Origin: Desulfuromonadales bacterium | GTDB taxonomy: Bacteria > Desulfobacterota > Desulfuromonadia > Geobacterales > Pseudopelobacteraceae | Reading direction: 5' to 3' | Assembly (NCBI GenBank): GCA_013349405.1 | Contig: DUZS01000004.1 | Coordinates: 30,726-94,725, forward strand | DNA: 64,000 nt | Shown: positions 45,698 through 53,735 of the stretch, piece by piece | Layout: each line of letters starts with the position of its first letter | Position numbering within the stretch: position 1 is the stretch's first letter | The notes under the pieces: generated by a model | The model's input: the letters and a program-made list of their open reading frames with translations, nothing else | Databases searched by the model: none | Told to the model about the DNA's origin: nothing | Made by a program: the position numbers and the translations under genes

Positions 45698-46748
45698 GAT
45701 TGTTCTCCTTTCTGTTTTTTCTGGTCAGAAAGCGGAAAAAACCGTGACATACCGGAAAAGATAATCCCGCTGCAACGATCAACGCACCGATTATGTTAAG
45801 CGGCGTGCTTCTGGTAGTGCCGAGCATATAAAAATCCGGCGTTCCGTAAAGAATATCGAGAATCGCCCCCTTTTCCACGACAAGCCGGGTATACCCGCCA
45901 TTTTTTTCCGGAAAAGCAATGAAACTTTTCTGCGCGGCTTTGGGGCCGGAGGCATGGCAAAAAGAGCAGTCCCACCGGTTGTCCAGAATCTGATAACTGT
46001 GCGTAACGGTCTCCGGCACCATCATGCCCCAGAGGCGCATATTCCTGCCGCGAAGCTGATGATTAAAGTCTCGCAGTTCTGCCAGTGAAATCAGCTTATC
46101 GTTATTCAGGTCGATCACTCTGCTGACATCAGCGGCTTGTGCCAGTGCGGCAAGTTCATCATAGCTGGAAATTTTAAAGTCATTCCTGGAACCGGGAAGA
46201 CGACTTTCAATGGACATGATAATGACATAGTCCCGTGAGCCGGTATGGCAGGTAATACACGGCAGCGAATCGATATGCAGATCTGCCTGAGGCAGCCATG
46301 TGGAGTGGCTTTGAATGGTTTTTCTGGTGTCGTGGCACCTGGCGCATTTCCTGTTGATGTCGTCACCGGATACAAACAACGGCAACCTGACTTCGTGGGG
46401 ATTGTGACAGCCAGTGCACCCCGCCTTTGAGGCATGAAGACTTTTTGCATACTCGTCAAAGACCGGCTTGTGGCAATCTCCGCATGCCGCCCGCGGCGGA
46501 TTGTACCGGTCACCCGGATGACCCTTCGAAACCCGGTCATGACAGGAGGTACACCCGACAATTGCGTGTGTCGTCGCGGCAAACTTGACCGGATCAATAT
46601 ATATCTTCATACCGGCCGGACCTTTTATGTCCATGTGGCCATGACAGTTCATACAACGTTCATTTCCAGGAGCGGCAGCACGGGCAGATATCGTCATCAT
46701 CATGAAAAAAGCCAGAAACAGCACGGTTTTCCAGGTAAAGTCACGCAT
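45687..46748 (-). CDS. cbcA: Heptaheme membrane-anchored cytochrome c with an EF-hand-like loop
   Basis: Seven CxxCH motifs (first CMNCH at 32-36, last CSFCH at 261-265) follow a signal sequence, and a C-terminal transmembrane helix (about 317-338) anchors the 353-residue protein. Between heme motifs six and seven sits DLNNDKLISLAE (213-224), a full match to the 12-residue EF-hand calcium loop. The partner b-type subunit follows with an 11-base overlap. I chose ATG 46748 over a TTG at 46772. Likely role: takes electrons from CbcB and hands them to periplasmic cytochromes. Confidence 0.82.
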   Translation of the reverse strand: MRDFTWKTVLFLAFFMMMTISARAAAPGNERCMNCHGHMDIKGPAGMKIYIDPVKFAATTHAIVGCTSCHDRVSKGHPGDRYNPPRAACGDCHKPVFDEYAKSLHASKAGCTGCHNPHEVRLPLFVSGDDINRKCARCHDTRKTIQSHSTWLPQADLHIDSLPCITCHTGSRDYVIIMSIESRLPGSRNDFKISSYDELAALAQAADVSRVIDLNNDKLISLAELRDFNHQLRGRNMRLWGMMVPETVTHSYQILDNRWDCSFCHASGPKAAQKSFIAFPEKNGGYTRLVVEKGAILDILYGTPDFYMLGTTRSTPLNIIGALIVAAGLSFPVCHGFFRFLTRKNRKENNHEA

Positions 46749-46867
46749 GGTTTTTGCTCCCGCTCCCTGCAAAGGGATTCAATAGTAGCGACACATTTTT
46801 TTAAGCGCTCTTATTGTTGTAGCACTAATCGTGAGAGTTGCAACCCGAGTCTCAAGGATAATAGTGT

Positions 46868-46892
46868 AAAAGGCCACACACGGTGGCCTTTT
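46868..46892 (-). terminator. Terminator or attenuator upstream of cbcA
   Basis: A 10-bp perfect stem (46868-46877 with 46883-46892) with a 5-base loop and T4 on either strand lies between the small membrane protein gene and cbcA. On the leftward transcript it would limit read-through from the sigma-54 promoter into cbcA. Confidence 0.65.
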
Positions 46893-46927
46893 GCGGCGCT
46901 GAAGTTTCATTCACACCCCATTGCCGG

Positions 46928-47158
46928 TCAGCTTTTAGCGGTTACGCCAGCCTTTTCGTCTTTCACAACCGACACAACACCTTTAACAATGCCGGTCATC
47001 AATAACAGTGCCGGGATTACCTGCGCCACAACTATCAGCGCGCAAAAACCAAGAAACACCCACACAAAAATCCCGCTGCTGTCTTCCCTTACGCCTGCTG
47101 CTGCAAATGCTGAAACCGGTGCCAAAATTCCTGCGATAGTGGTAATAAGCGCTCTCAT
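46928..47158 (-). CDS. Small membrane protein under a sigma-54 promoter
   Basis: A 76-residue protein with a signal-like N-terminus (MRALITTIAGILAPVSAFA) and one strong transmembrane helix (about 29-58). ATG 47158 has GGGGAGG seven bases upstream; the in-frame extension to 47206 would overlap the promoter and was rejected. It lies between the response regulator and cbcA on the strand of the cytochrome operon. No family recognised; context suggests an accessory subunit or small regulator of the Cbc complex. Confidence 0.7.
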   Translation of the reverse strand: MRALITTIAGILAPVSAFAAAGVREDSSGIFVWVFLGFCALIVVAQVIPALLLMTGIVKGVVSVVKDEKAGVTAKS

Positions 47159-47210
47159 GACGTCCTCCCCTGTTCGGGTGTTGAAATTTGATTGCTCTCT
47201 GCCCAAGGAT

Positions 47211-47228
47211 TAGCATCGCCCGTGCCAA
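47211..47228 (-). promoter_or_regulatory. Sigma-54 promoter, leftward
   Basis: Read on the minus strand it is TTGGCACGGGCGATGCTA, with GG-N10-GC exact and TTGGCAC matching the -24 consensus. The -12 GC is about 55 bases from the start codon of the small membrane protein. An NtrC-type activator is encoded next door. Confidence 0.8.
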
Positions 47229-47321
47229 GTTACCCTCACATTGCGCACTTATGCGTAACATTCTATAATGTAATGCTATTTTTCGAAAGTGCCCCGTCTG
47301 TAAACGACTGAGATGGAAACG

Positions 47322-47336
47322 TACAGGCCACCTGTA
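47322..47336. promoter_or_regulatory. Palindrome, candidate activator-binding site
   Basis: TACAGG-CCA-CCTGTA is a 6+3+6 perfect inverted repeat about 100 bases upstream of the -24 element of the leftward sigma-54 promoter, the usual distance for an enhancer site. A further CTGTA half-site lies at 47298-47302. The rest of the 364-base gap between 47159 and 47522 is A+T-rich with no other gene seen. Confidence 0.5.
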
Positions 47337-47522
47337 TGAAAACTACATACTATTTATCTCATTGTATGTGAATATCAGCTTCTATTTCAGCAGGTTGTGC
47401 TTTAGTGTTGCGTTGTCGAGATGTATAATTTTTTCTCGATTCATGGCGAAGTTACCGGCAGGAGAGTTGACTTGCCTGAAATAGATGGTAGTTTTAATCA
47501 GACAGACACTCAAAGGACACAG

Positions 47523-48941
47523 ATGAAAAACAGCAGACTGCTCATAGTTGATGACGAGGCTGTTATCAGGGACGGCTTAAAACGGGTTCTCGAAGGAGAA
47601 TCGTACATCGTTGAAACCTGCTCAAGCGGCTACAGCGCTATTGAGACAATGCAAAAACGTGATTTCGACCTCATCATTACCGACCTGAAGATGCCCGGAA
47701 TGAGCGGCATCGAAGTTCTTAAAACGGTTCGGACACTGCAGCCGCTTATTCCGGTTATTCTCATCACCGGATATGCGGCCGTTGATTCAGCAGTTGAGGC
47801 CATGAAAAACGGGGCGGCAGATTACCTGTCAAAACCGTTCGTGCCTGCTCTGCTGCTGGAGAAAGTGCGCAGCGCCCTCAGCCGCCGCACTATTCCGTCC
47901 GGCGGGATATGCCCGCAAGAAGAGATCTGCCGTCACCATGGATTTCATCAGTTTATCGGTGAAAGCAGGGAGATGCAGAAGGTCTATCATCGTATCGTGC
48001 TCGTTGCCGCGACGAACAGCACCGTGTTGATCACTGGCGAAAGCGGCACGGGTAAGGAACTGGCAGCCCGCGCTATTCATGACAGCAGCCCCCGCAAAGA
48101 TAAACCATTTGTTGCCGTAGATTGCTCCTCTCTGGCAGAAACGCTGCTGGAGAGCGAACTGTTCGGCCATGTCAAAGGCTCTTTTACCGGTGCGGTCCAG
48201 ACAAAGACCGGCCTGTTCAAGGTTGCCGATGGCGGCACGCTTTTTCTCGATGAAGTTTCAAATATCAGTCTTTCCACACAGGCAAAGCTCCTGCGGGCTT
48301 TGCAGGAACGTAAAATAACGCCGATCGGCGGCACACAACTGGTGCCGATAGATATCCATCTGATTGCTGCTACAAACAAGAATCTTAAGACCATGTCCCA
48401 TGAGGGAACGTTCCGGGAGGACCTGTTTTTTCGCCTTAACATAATTCCTATCGAACTTCCGCCGCTTCGCGAGCGCAATCAGGACATTCCGATTCTGATA
48501 CGTCATTTTTTACTGCAATATACGAAAGAGATAGGCAAGCAGATCAGGGGAGTGGCACCGGATGTCATGTCATTTCTCGAACAGTATGCTTATCCGGGCA
48601 ATGTGCGGGAGCTGGAAAACATTATTGAACGGGCGGTGGTGCTGGCTGAGGGGGATATTATCCGGAATGAGGATCTCGAACTATGGGACAGCACCGAGAT
48701 ATCTTCAAACAGTGCAAACAGCCTGATTGAACGAATTCCGATGAACGCGGAAGAGCTCAAGGAGATGAAACGTCATATTCGTGATCATGCCATTGAATCG
48801 TTGGAAAGCCTGTTTGTCCGCAATGCTCTTGATCGTAACGGCTGGAATGTCACCAGGGCAGCCGAGGAAACCGGCATACTGCGACCGAACTTCCAGGGCA
48901 TGATGAAAAAGCTTGGCATATCGATACGGGGAGATCACTGA
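47523..48941 (+). CDS. NtrC-family sigma-54-dependent response regulator
   Basis: The 472 residues comprise a receiver domain with phospho-acceptor D54 (IITDLKMPGMSG), an AAA+ domain with Walker A GESGTGKE (172-179) and Walker B LFLDE, and a C-terminal Fis-type helix-turn-helix (NVTRAAEETGI). The sigma-54 contact loop is GSFTGA rather than GAFTGA. The linker has a Cys/His cluster, CPQEEICRHHGFH. ATG 47523 follows AAAGGA. Its stop is 4 bases from the convergent kinase stop. By position it is a candidate equivalent of BccR, the activator of cbcBA in Geobacter. Confidence 0.88.
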   Translation: MKNSRLLIVDDEAVIRDGLKRVLEGESYIVETCSSGYSAIETMQKRDFDLIITDLKMPGMSGIEVLKTVRTLQPLIPVILITGYAAVDSAVEAMKNGAADYLSKPFVPALLLEKVRSALSRRTIPSGGICPQEEICRHHGFHQFIGESREMQKVYHRIVLVAATNSTVLITGESGTGKELAARAIHDSSPRKDKPFVAVDCSSLAETLLESELFGHVKGSFTGAVQTKTGLFKVADGGTLFLDEVSNISLSTQAKLLRALQERKITPIGGTQLVPIDIHLIAATNKNLKTMSHEGTFREDLFFRLNIIPIELPPLRERNQDIPILIRHFLLQYTKEIGKQIRGVAPDVMSFLEQYAYPGNVRELENIIERAVVLAEGDIIRNEDLELWDSTEISSNSANSLIERIPMNAEELKEMKRHIRDHAIESLESLFVRNALDRNGWNVTRAAEETGILRPNFQGMMKKLGISIRGDH

Positions 48942-48945
48942 AAAT

Positions 48946-50505
48946 TTACCTGGAAACCGGGAACATGACAATAAATGTAGTCCCTTCCCCCACGACGCTC
49001 TGTACCTCGATCTTCCCGCCATTGTTGTTAATAATACCGTAAGAAATTGACAGCCCGAGTCCCGTGCCTTCGGATTTGGTTGTAAAAAAGGGATCAAAAA
49101 TTTTCGTAAGATTCTCTTCGGCGATACCACTGCCGTTGTCTTTAACGGAGGCACAGGCATACTTTTCATCTGCCGTCAGATACGTGGAAATCTCCAGCAC
49201 TCCTCCGTGCGGCATGGCATGACCGGCATTGATAACAATATTCATAAAAACCTGCCGGATCTGGTTAGGATCAACTGAAACAGGCGGCAGAGCGCCATGG
49301 AAATATTTTTTAATAGCGACACCGCTGAAATCAGGCTGTTTATGGAAAAAAGTGACGACGTCGTCCAGAACTGCATCAAGCAGTACCGTTTCTTTTACCG
49401 GTGACGATTCCCGGCTGAATTCGAGGAGATCTTTTACAATTCCGGCACAGCGCTGCGTTTCGGTAATTACTTTATCTACGTCGGGGAGTAGTGACCGATC
49501 AAGACGTTTGTCACTTTGCAGGATGGAGGCATACAACAGAATTCCGGTCAGCGGATTGTTGATCTCATGCGCCACTCCCGCTGCAAGCGTCCCGAGAGAC
49601 GCCAGCTTTTCCGAGCTGTGCAGCTGCTCTTCCATACGCATTATCTCCCGGCTGCGCTCTGCCACTTTCTGTTCCAGGCTGTCTGCCCATCCCTTCAATT
49701 CCCTGTCTGCCTTGCCAAGACTCTCAGTCATGCGATTGAGAGAGTCGGACAATTCACCCAGTTCATCCCTGCTCGACACCGGAACTCTCGAATCGAGGTC
49801 CCCTGAAGCCACCTGAGCGCTGTGCCGGACAAGCCGCTGCACCGGAATATCGACGAGATAATGGGTCAGGATGGTAATCAAAATACCGATCAACAACAGG
49901 AGCAGGCAGGTCAGCATGACAAATTGCAGGCGGTATTGGTGAGACTTCTGGCGCAGTATTTCCAGGGAAACAGATATGTCGAGAAGGCCAAGCACCGTAT
50001 CATCTGCCCCATGAAAATGACAGGATGCTGTAAAACAGGCCGATTGATTATAAATTGCCTTGGTAAAAGCGAGCTCTTCTTTACCTGACCTGGTTGTTAT
50101 GATCCGGCTACGGTTCATTGTAGAGGGCGCTTCTCCGGCGTCTACAGAATTGTGACATATAACGCATTCATCAGCATGTTTGCCAATTACGGAGCCGATT
50201 TCCTCCTTCACATTGGAATAGATCACTCGCCCTTTTTTATCAATCAGACGTATATGCTCAAGATTCCTGTTTTCCGCAATTCTGCCAATCATGTGATACA
50301 GGCTGGTTTTATCATTTATCATCATTGCGTCATAGGTGCTCTGGCTGATTATGTCGGCAACCTGCTCAGCATGTGACACAGCATATTCAACCATAACTTT
50401 GCGGAAGTTCTTGAGGTTGATCGTATCGAGCACCCCCATGAAAACCAGCAGAATCAGTGACGTTGCACAGGTGAGTTTTGCTATGAGGGATATGCGAATA
50501 TTCAT
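48946..50505 (-). CDS. Histidine kinase with periplasmic c-heme sensor domain
   Basis: This 519-residue kinase has a transmembrane helix (about 8-27) and a periplasmic domain carrying CVICH (114-118) and CFTASCH (157-163). A second helix (about 195-216), HAMP and coiled coil (217-300) follow. HisKA has the phospho-acceptor H313 (AAGVAHEINNPLTG), and an ATPase domain (DNGSGIAEENL, GTGLGLSISYGII) ends it. The sensor domain is paralogous to the kinase-less protein at 43202-44005. It likely phosphorylates the adjacent NtrC-type regulator in response to periplasmic redox state or a heme ligand. Confidence 0.88.
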   Translation of the reverse strand: MNIRISLIAKLTCATSLILLVFMGVLDTINLKNFRKVMVEYAVSHAEQVADIISQSTYDAMMINDKTSLYHMIGRIAENRNLEHIRLIDKKGRVIYSNVKEEIGSVIGKHADECVICHNSVDAGEAPSTMNRSRIITTRSGKEELAFTKAIYNQSACFTASCHFHGADDTVLGLLDISVSLEILRQKSHQYRLQFVMLTCLLLLLIGILITILTHYLVDIPVQRLVRHSAQVASGDLDSRVPVSSRDELGELSDSLNRMTESLGKADRELKGWADSLEQKVAERSREIMRMEEQLHSSEKLASLGTLAAGVAHEINNPLTGILLYASILQSDKRLDRSLLPDVDKVITETQRCAGIVKDLLEFSRESSPVKETVLLDAVLDDVVTFFHKQPDFSGVAIKKYFHGALPPVSVDPNQIRQVFMNIVINAGHAMPHGGVLEISTYLTADEKYACASVKDNGSGIAEENLTKIFDPFFTTKSEGTGLGLSISYGIINNNGGKIEVQSVVGEGTTFIVMFPVSR

Positions 50506-50664
50506 GCTTCAAATTCCTTTTCTGCAGAACTTACGGGGACGACTGTATCTGTTTAGTATACTTTCCGCTTCGGCAGGCCACTCGAAGTTGAAAATGCGCA
50601 GTGCTGTTGCCGCTAACCAGCTAAAATGATAGAAATAAATAGTAGCCGTGACTTCTGGCAGCTT

Positions 50665-50684
50665 TTTGGCACACTCGATGCTTT
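50665..50684 (+). promoter_or_regulatory. Sigma-54 promoter, rightward
   Basis: TTTGGCACACTCGATGCTTT has GG (50668-50669), ten bases, GC (50680-50681). It shares the TTGGCAC-N5-ATGCT pattern with the promoter at 47211-47228. The start codon of the small membrane protein lies 39 bases past the -12 GC. Confidence 0.75.
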
Positions 50685-50719
50685 CTTATGCTGAACGACT
50701 TGAAAAACAGGAGCATATC

Positions 50720-50947
50720 ATGTGGCAGCCGAGTGAGCGTCTTTTTGTCAAATATCATGTTGCCGGTTCGATAGCCATGCTTATGTGCGGAGTAACGGTG
50801 GTGATTATCTGCCTTGCTCCGGCATATTTTCCGGACGTGTACAGGATTTTTGCAGATGACCGCTTAGGTAGTAGTATACCCTATCTTCTGTTTATTGCTC
50901 TCGGGGAGTCAATTTTTTCCATCTGGTATTTCATTTTCAGAAAATGA
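50720..50947 (+). CDS. Small membrane protein under a sigma-54 promoter
   Basis: A 75-residue protein with two transmembrane helices (about 15-36, GSIAMLMCGVTVVIICLAP, and about 54-73, IPYLLFIALGESIFSIWYF). ATG 50720 is preceded by CAGGAG at six bases; an in-frame start at 50648 would lie upstream of the sigma-54 promoter. It is monocistronic, ending at a bidirectional terminator. No family recognised. Its promoter links it to the neighbouring two-component system. Confidence 0.7.
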   Translation: MWQPSERLFVKYHVAGSIAMLMCGVTVVIICLAPAYFPDVYRIFADDRLGSSIPYLLFIALGESIFSIWYFIFRK

Positions 50948-50956
50948 TACCCAACT

Positions 50957-50984
50957 AAAAAGGCCACCATGAGGCGGCCTTTTT
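50957..50984. terminator. Bidirectional terminator
   Basis: A 12-bp stem with one mismatch (50957-50968 with 50973-50984) and a 4-base loop, with A5 and T5 at its ends, sits between the converging small membrane protein and VKOR-like genes. Confidence 0.85.
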
Positions 50985-51006
50985 AGTACACATTTCATTA
51001 ACTTCA

Positions 51007-51525
51007 TTATTCAAGGGCTTTTACGCCAAGAAGTGCAACCGTCAGTCCCACCGCACACATTACCGCCATTAAAACCACCCACATCAAGATGCTATTTTTA
51101 CCGGTTACGGACTCAGCCCCCTGTTTCTTTTCAAGTGCCAAGAGAATACCCGCGCAAAACAGTGCGCAGCAAATTGAAACGCAGAGGGGGCACCACCCAC
51201 CGATAACATATTTCTGAATCCAGAGCAGGCGGAATTCGGCGCCGACTCCGGCAAAAACCATTGCTGCAAGCACCCAATTCAGCCAGATACTCTTCCTGCG
51301 CTGCCACAGCAGCATCAATAAAAAGCTGAAATAGACGATGCCTAACCAGCCGAGATTAATCCCCAGGAACGTAAAGGCGACGGTGTCTCTGCAGGCCGTC
51401 ACCATGCACAATTCCTGTATCACGGAAAAAATCGAAACAAGCCAGCAGATAGCGATGGATAACCAGAGCAGAGCTGAAATAGTCCGCTGGGATCCGTCTC
51501 TGAAAGGTGCTTTATCGTTACGCAT
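51007..51525 (-). CDS. VKOR/DsbB-like membrane thiol oxidoreductase
   Basis: A 172-residue protein with about five transmembrane helices. Cysteine pairs sit at C40/C45 (ELCMVTACRD) and C112/C115 (GGWCPLCVS). This is the arrangement of vitamin K epoxide reductase homologues that re-oxidise a periplasmic DsbA-like protein using quinone. ATG 51525 has GGAG six bases upstream; the ORF could extend to a TTG at 51537. It may support disulfide formation in periplasmic proteins; no DsbA partner is adjacent. Confidence 0.75.
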   Translation of the reverse strand: MRNDKAPFRDGSQRTISALLWLSIAICWLVSIFSVIQELCMVTACRDTVAFTFLGINLGWLGIVYFSFLLMLLWQRRKSIWLNWVLAAMVFAGVGAEFRLLWIQKYVIGGWCPLCVSICCALFCAGILLALEKKQGAESVTGKNSILMWVVLMAVMCAVGLTVALLGVKALE

Positions 51526-51535
51526 AAATGACTCC

Positions 51536-51571
51536 AAAAATAATCAGGGCCGGATCAATGATCCGACCCTG
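51536..51571 (-). terminator. Terminator after htpG
   Basis: On the leftward strand, a near-perfect inverted repeat (CAGGG...CCCTG, 51545-51571, one mismatch) is followed by ATTATTTTT. It lies between htpG and the VKOR-like gene. Confidence 0.6.
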
Positions 51572-51601
51572 TGTTAGTGTTTGCAGTAGTTTTCACAATC
51601 C

Positions 51602-53536
51602 CTACTGTGCAGCTTTAACCATCAGATCACTTACCAGTCGAGTAAAACGGAGCGGATCCTTGATGGTGGAACCTTCGGTCAACAGTGCCTGATCGTAGAG
51701 CAGATCGGCATAATCCGCCAGAGAGGCAGCAGAGGCATCTTTCTGGTGGATTGCCGCCATCGCCTTCAGGATGGCATGGTCAGGGTTCAGCTCCAGAATC
51801 CGTTTTGATTCAGGAACCGCCTGATTCATCGCCTTCATGATGCGCTCCATGTTGGCATTCATGCCATATTCATCAGCAACCAGGCAGCAGGCGCTTTCGG
51901 TCAGGCGGTTGGAAAAACGAACCTCCTTGACCTTCTCTTTCAGGCGATCGCTCATCAGGGAGATGAGATCACTGAATTCTTTCTGGGCCTCTTCGCGTTT
52001 CTTTTCTTTCTCTTTCTTCTCTTCGTCGCTATCGAGACTGATATCGCCGCGATCAACCGCTTTGAGGTGCTTTTCTTCATATTCGGTCAGCGATTGCACA
52101 ACCCACTCATCGACCGGATCGGTCAGGAAGAGCACTTCGTACCCTTTGGCACGGAATGCCTCCAGATGCGGTGACTGCTCCAGAGTTTCACGGCTGGCAC
52201 CGGTTATGTAGAAAATATCTTTCTGCCCTTCCGGCATTCTGCCAACATACTCTTTCAGAGAAACATAGGAGCCGGCATCAGTTGAGGTGCTTTCAAAGAG
52301 GATAAGTTCCTGCAGTTTTTCCTTGTTGGCATAGTCAAAGTGCAGACCCTCCTTGATAACCTGTCCGAACTCCTTCCAAAAGGTCACGTACTCATCGACG
52401 TTTTGTTCCTTAACCTCTGAAAGCGTTGAAAGAATTTTCCCGACCAGGCTTTTCTGAATCCGCTTGATCTGGACATCTTCCTGAAGAATCTCGCGGGAAA
52501 CATTGAGCGGCAGATCGGAGGAATCGACAACTCCCTTGACGAAGCGCAGGTAGTCCGGAATCAGTTCTTCACATTTATCGCTGATAAAGACACGGCGCAC
52601 ATAGAGCTGCAGCCCTTTCTTGCGGTCATTCATGAACATGTCGAACGGTTTTTTGGCGGGAAGATAGAGGAGCGCCTTGAATTCACTGGTGCCTTCGGCC
52701 GAAAAATGAATAGTGCGGAACGGCTTGTCGTAATCGTGGGAAACATGTTTGTAGAACTCGGTGTACTCCTCTTCCGTCACATCACTCTTGGCGCGGGTCC
52801 AGATCGCTTTCATCGAGTTGAGAGTCTGCTCTTCCGTCTTGTCGATCGTACCGGCGCCCTCTATAACTTCGCCATCCACTCCTTTGGGGGTTTCACTGCG
52901 GGTGACATCCATGACAACCGGGTACTGGATGTAGTCGGAGTATTTTTTGACGATCGAGCGAATCTTCCATTCGTCAAGATATGTTTTAAATTCGTCTTTA
53001 AGATGCAGAGTGATTTCGGTGCCGCGCAGTTCACGACTGCACTCTTCGACAGTGTAACTACCGTCACCGGTTGATTCCCAGCGGCAGCCGTCTGTAGCCG
53101 AGCCACCTTTTCTGGTTTCCAGAACCACCCGGTCAGCAACCATAAACGAGGCATAGAAGCCGACGCCGAACTGACCGATCAGTTCCGGATTGCTGCTGTC
53201 GGCTTTCTCTGTTAGTGACTGCATGAATGCTTTGGTGCCGGAGCGGGCTATCGTGCCGATGTTCTCTTCCACTTCAGCCATATTCATACCGATGCCGTTG
53301 TCGCGGATAACCAGTGTACCGGCATCCTTATCCGGAATCAGCTTGATTTTCCAGTCGCTGTTCCCTTCGAGAAGGGTTTCATCGGAATGAGCTTCAAAAC
53401 GTACTTTGTCGATGGCATCTGAAGAGTTGGAAATAAGTTCCCGGAGAAAAATATCTTTGTTTGAGTAGAGTGAATGAATTACCAGATCAAGCAGTTGCTG
53501 GACTTCGGTCTGGAACGGTTTGGTTGTTTTTGACAT
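51602..53536 (-). CDS. htpG: Chaperone protein HtpG (Hsp90)
   Basis: The 644-residue bacterial Hsp90 contains the GHKL ATPase motifs [28 protein letters not shown] and [16 protein letters not shown], then the middle domain ([34 protein letters not shown]) and the C-terminal dimerisation domain. A charged stretch ([14 protein letters not shown]) lies near residue 510. ATG 53536 has AAGGAG upstream; an N-terminal extension to 53605 has no Hsp90 character. A TATAAT lies at 53570-53565 on this strand, but no well-spaced -35 could be assigned. Confidence 0.96.
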   Translation of the reverse strand: MSKTTKPFQTEVQQLLDLVIHSLYSNKDIFLRELISNSSDAIDKVRFEAHSDETLLEGNSDWKIKLIPDKDAGTLVIRDNGIGMNMAEVEENIGTIARSGTKAFMQSLTEKADSSNPELIGQFGVGFYASFMVADRVVLETRKGGSATDGCRWESTGDGSYTVEECSRELRGTEITLHLKDEFKTYLDEWKIRSIVKKYSDYIQYPVVMDVTRSETPKGVDGEVIEGAGTIDKTEEQTLNSMKAIWTRAKSDVTEEEYTEFYKHVSHDYDKPFRTIHFSAEGTSEFKALLYLPAKKPFDMFMNDRKKGLQLYVRRVFISDKCEELIPDYLRFVKGVVDSSDLPLNVSREILQEDVQIKRIQKSLVGKILSTLSEVKEQNVDEYVTFWKEFGQVIKEGLHFDYANKEKLQELILFESTSTDAGSYVSLKEYVGRMPEGQKDIFYITGASRETLEQSPHLEAFRAKGYEVLFLTDPVDEWVVQSLTEYEEKHLKAVDRGDISLDSDEEKKEKEKKREEAQKEFSDLISLMSDRLKEKVKEVRFSNRLTESACCLVADEYGMNANMERIMKAMNQAVPESKRILELNPDHAILKAMAAIHQKDASAASLADYADLLYDQALLTEGSTIKDPLRFTRLVSDLMVKAAQ

Positions 53537-53638
53537 GCTGAATCGTCTCCTTCGCTGTGGTGGAATTATATCCCGCAACATAATCATACGGAGTACGGTT
53601 TTCAAGGGGGGAAAATGTAAAAAATCGGATTCATTGAA

Positions 53639-53666
53639 TTGATTAAAAAACCAGTTGTGTTATAGT
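53639..53666 (+). promoter_or_regulatory. Sigma-70-type promoter for the S1-domain gene
   Basis: TTGATT (53639-53644), 16 bases, TATAGT (53661-53666), about 70 bases before the start codon. Confidence 0.55.
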
Positions 53667-53735
53667 TCCGCGTCTGAAGCTACCAATACGGAAGATCGTT
53701 GGAATTTAAAATTTACCCAGAGGAGCACTGTGCCG

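Noticed and set aside
46749..47522. Cyclic di-GMP or cyclic GMP-AMP (GEMM) riboswitch upstream of the cytochromes
   Set aside because: I searched for the conserved core motifs of this class and found none in this gap or other intergenic regions.
53537..53640. Sigma-32 heat-shock promoter for htpG
   Set aside because: CTTGAAA (53606-53600) and TATAAT (53570-53565) occur on the correct strand but are 29 bases apart, too far for a standard promoter.
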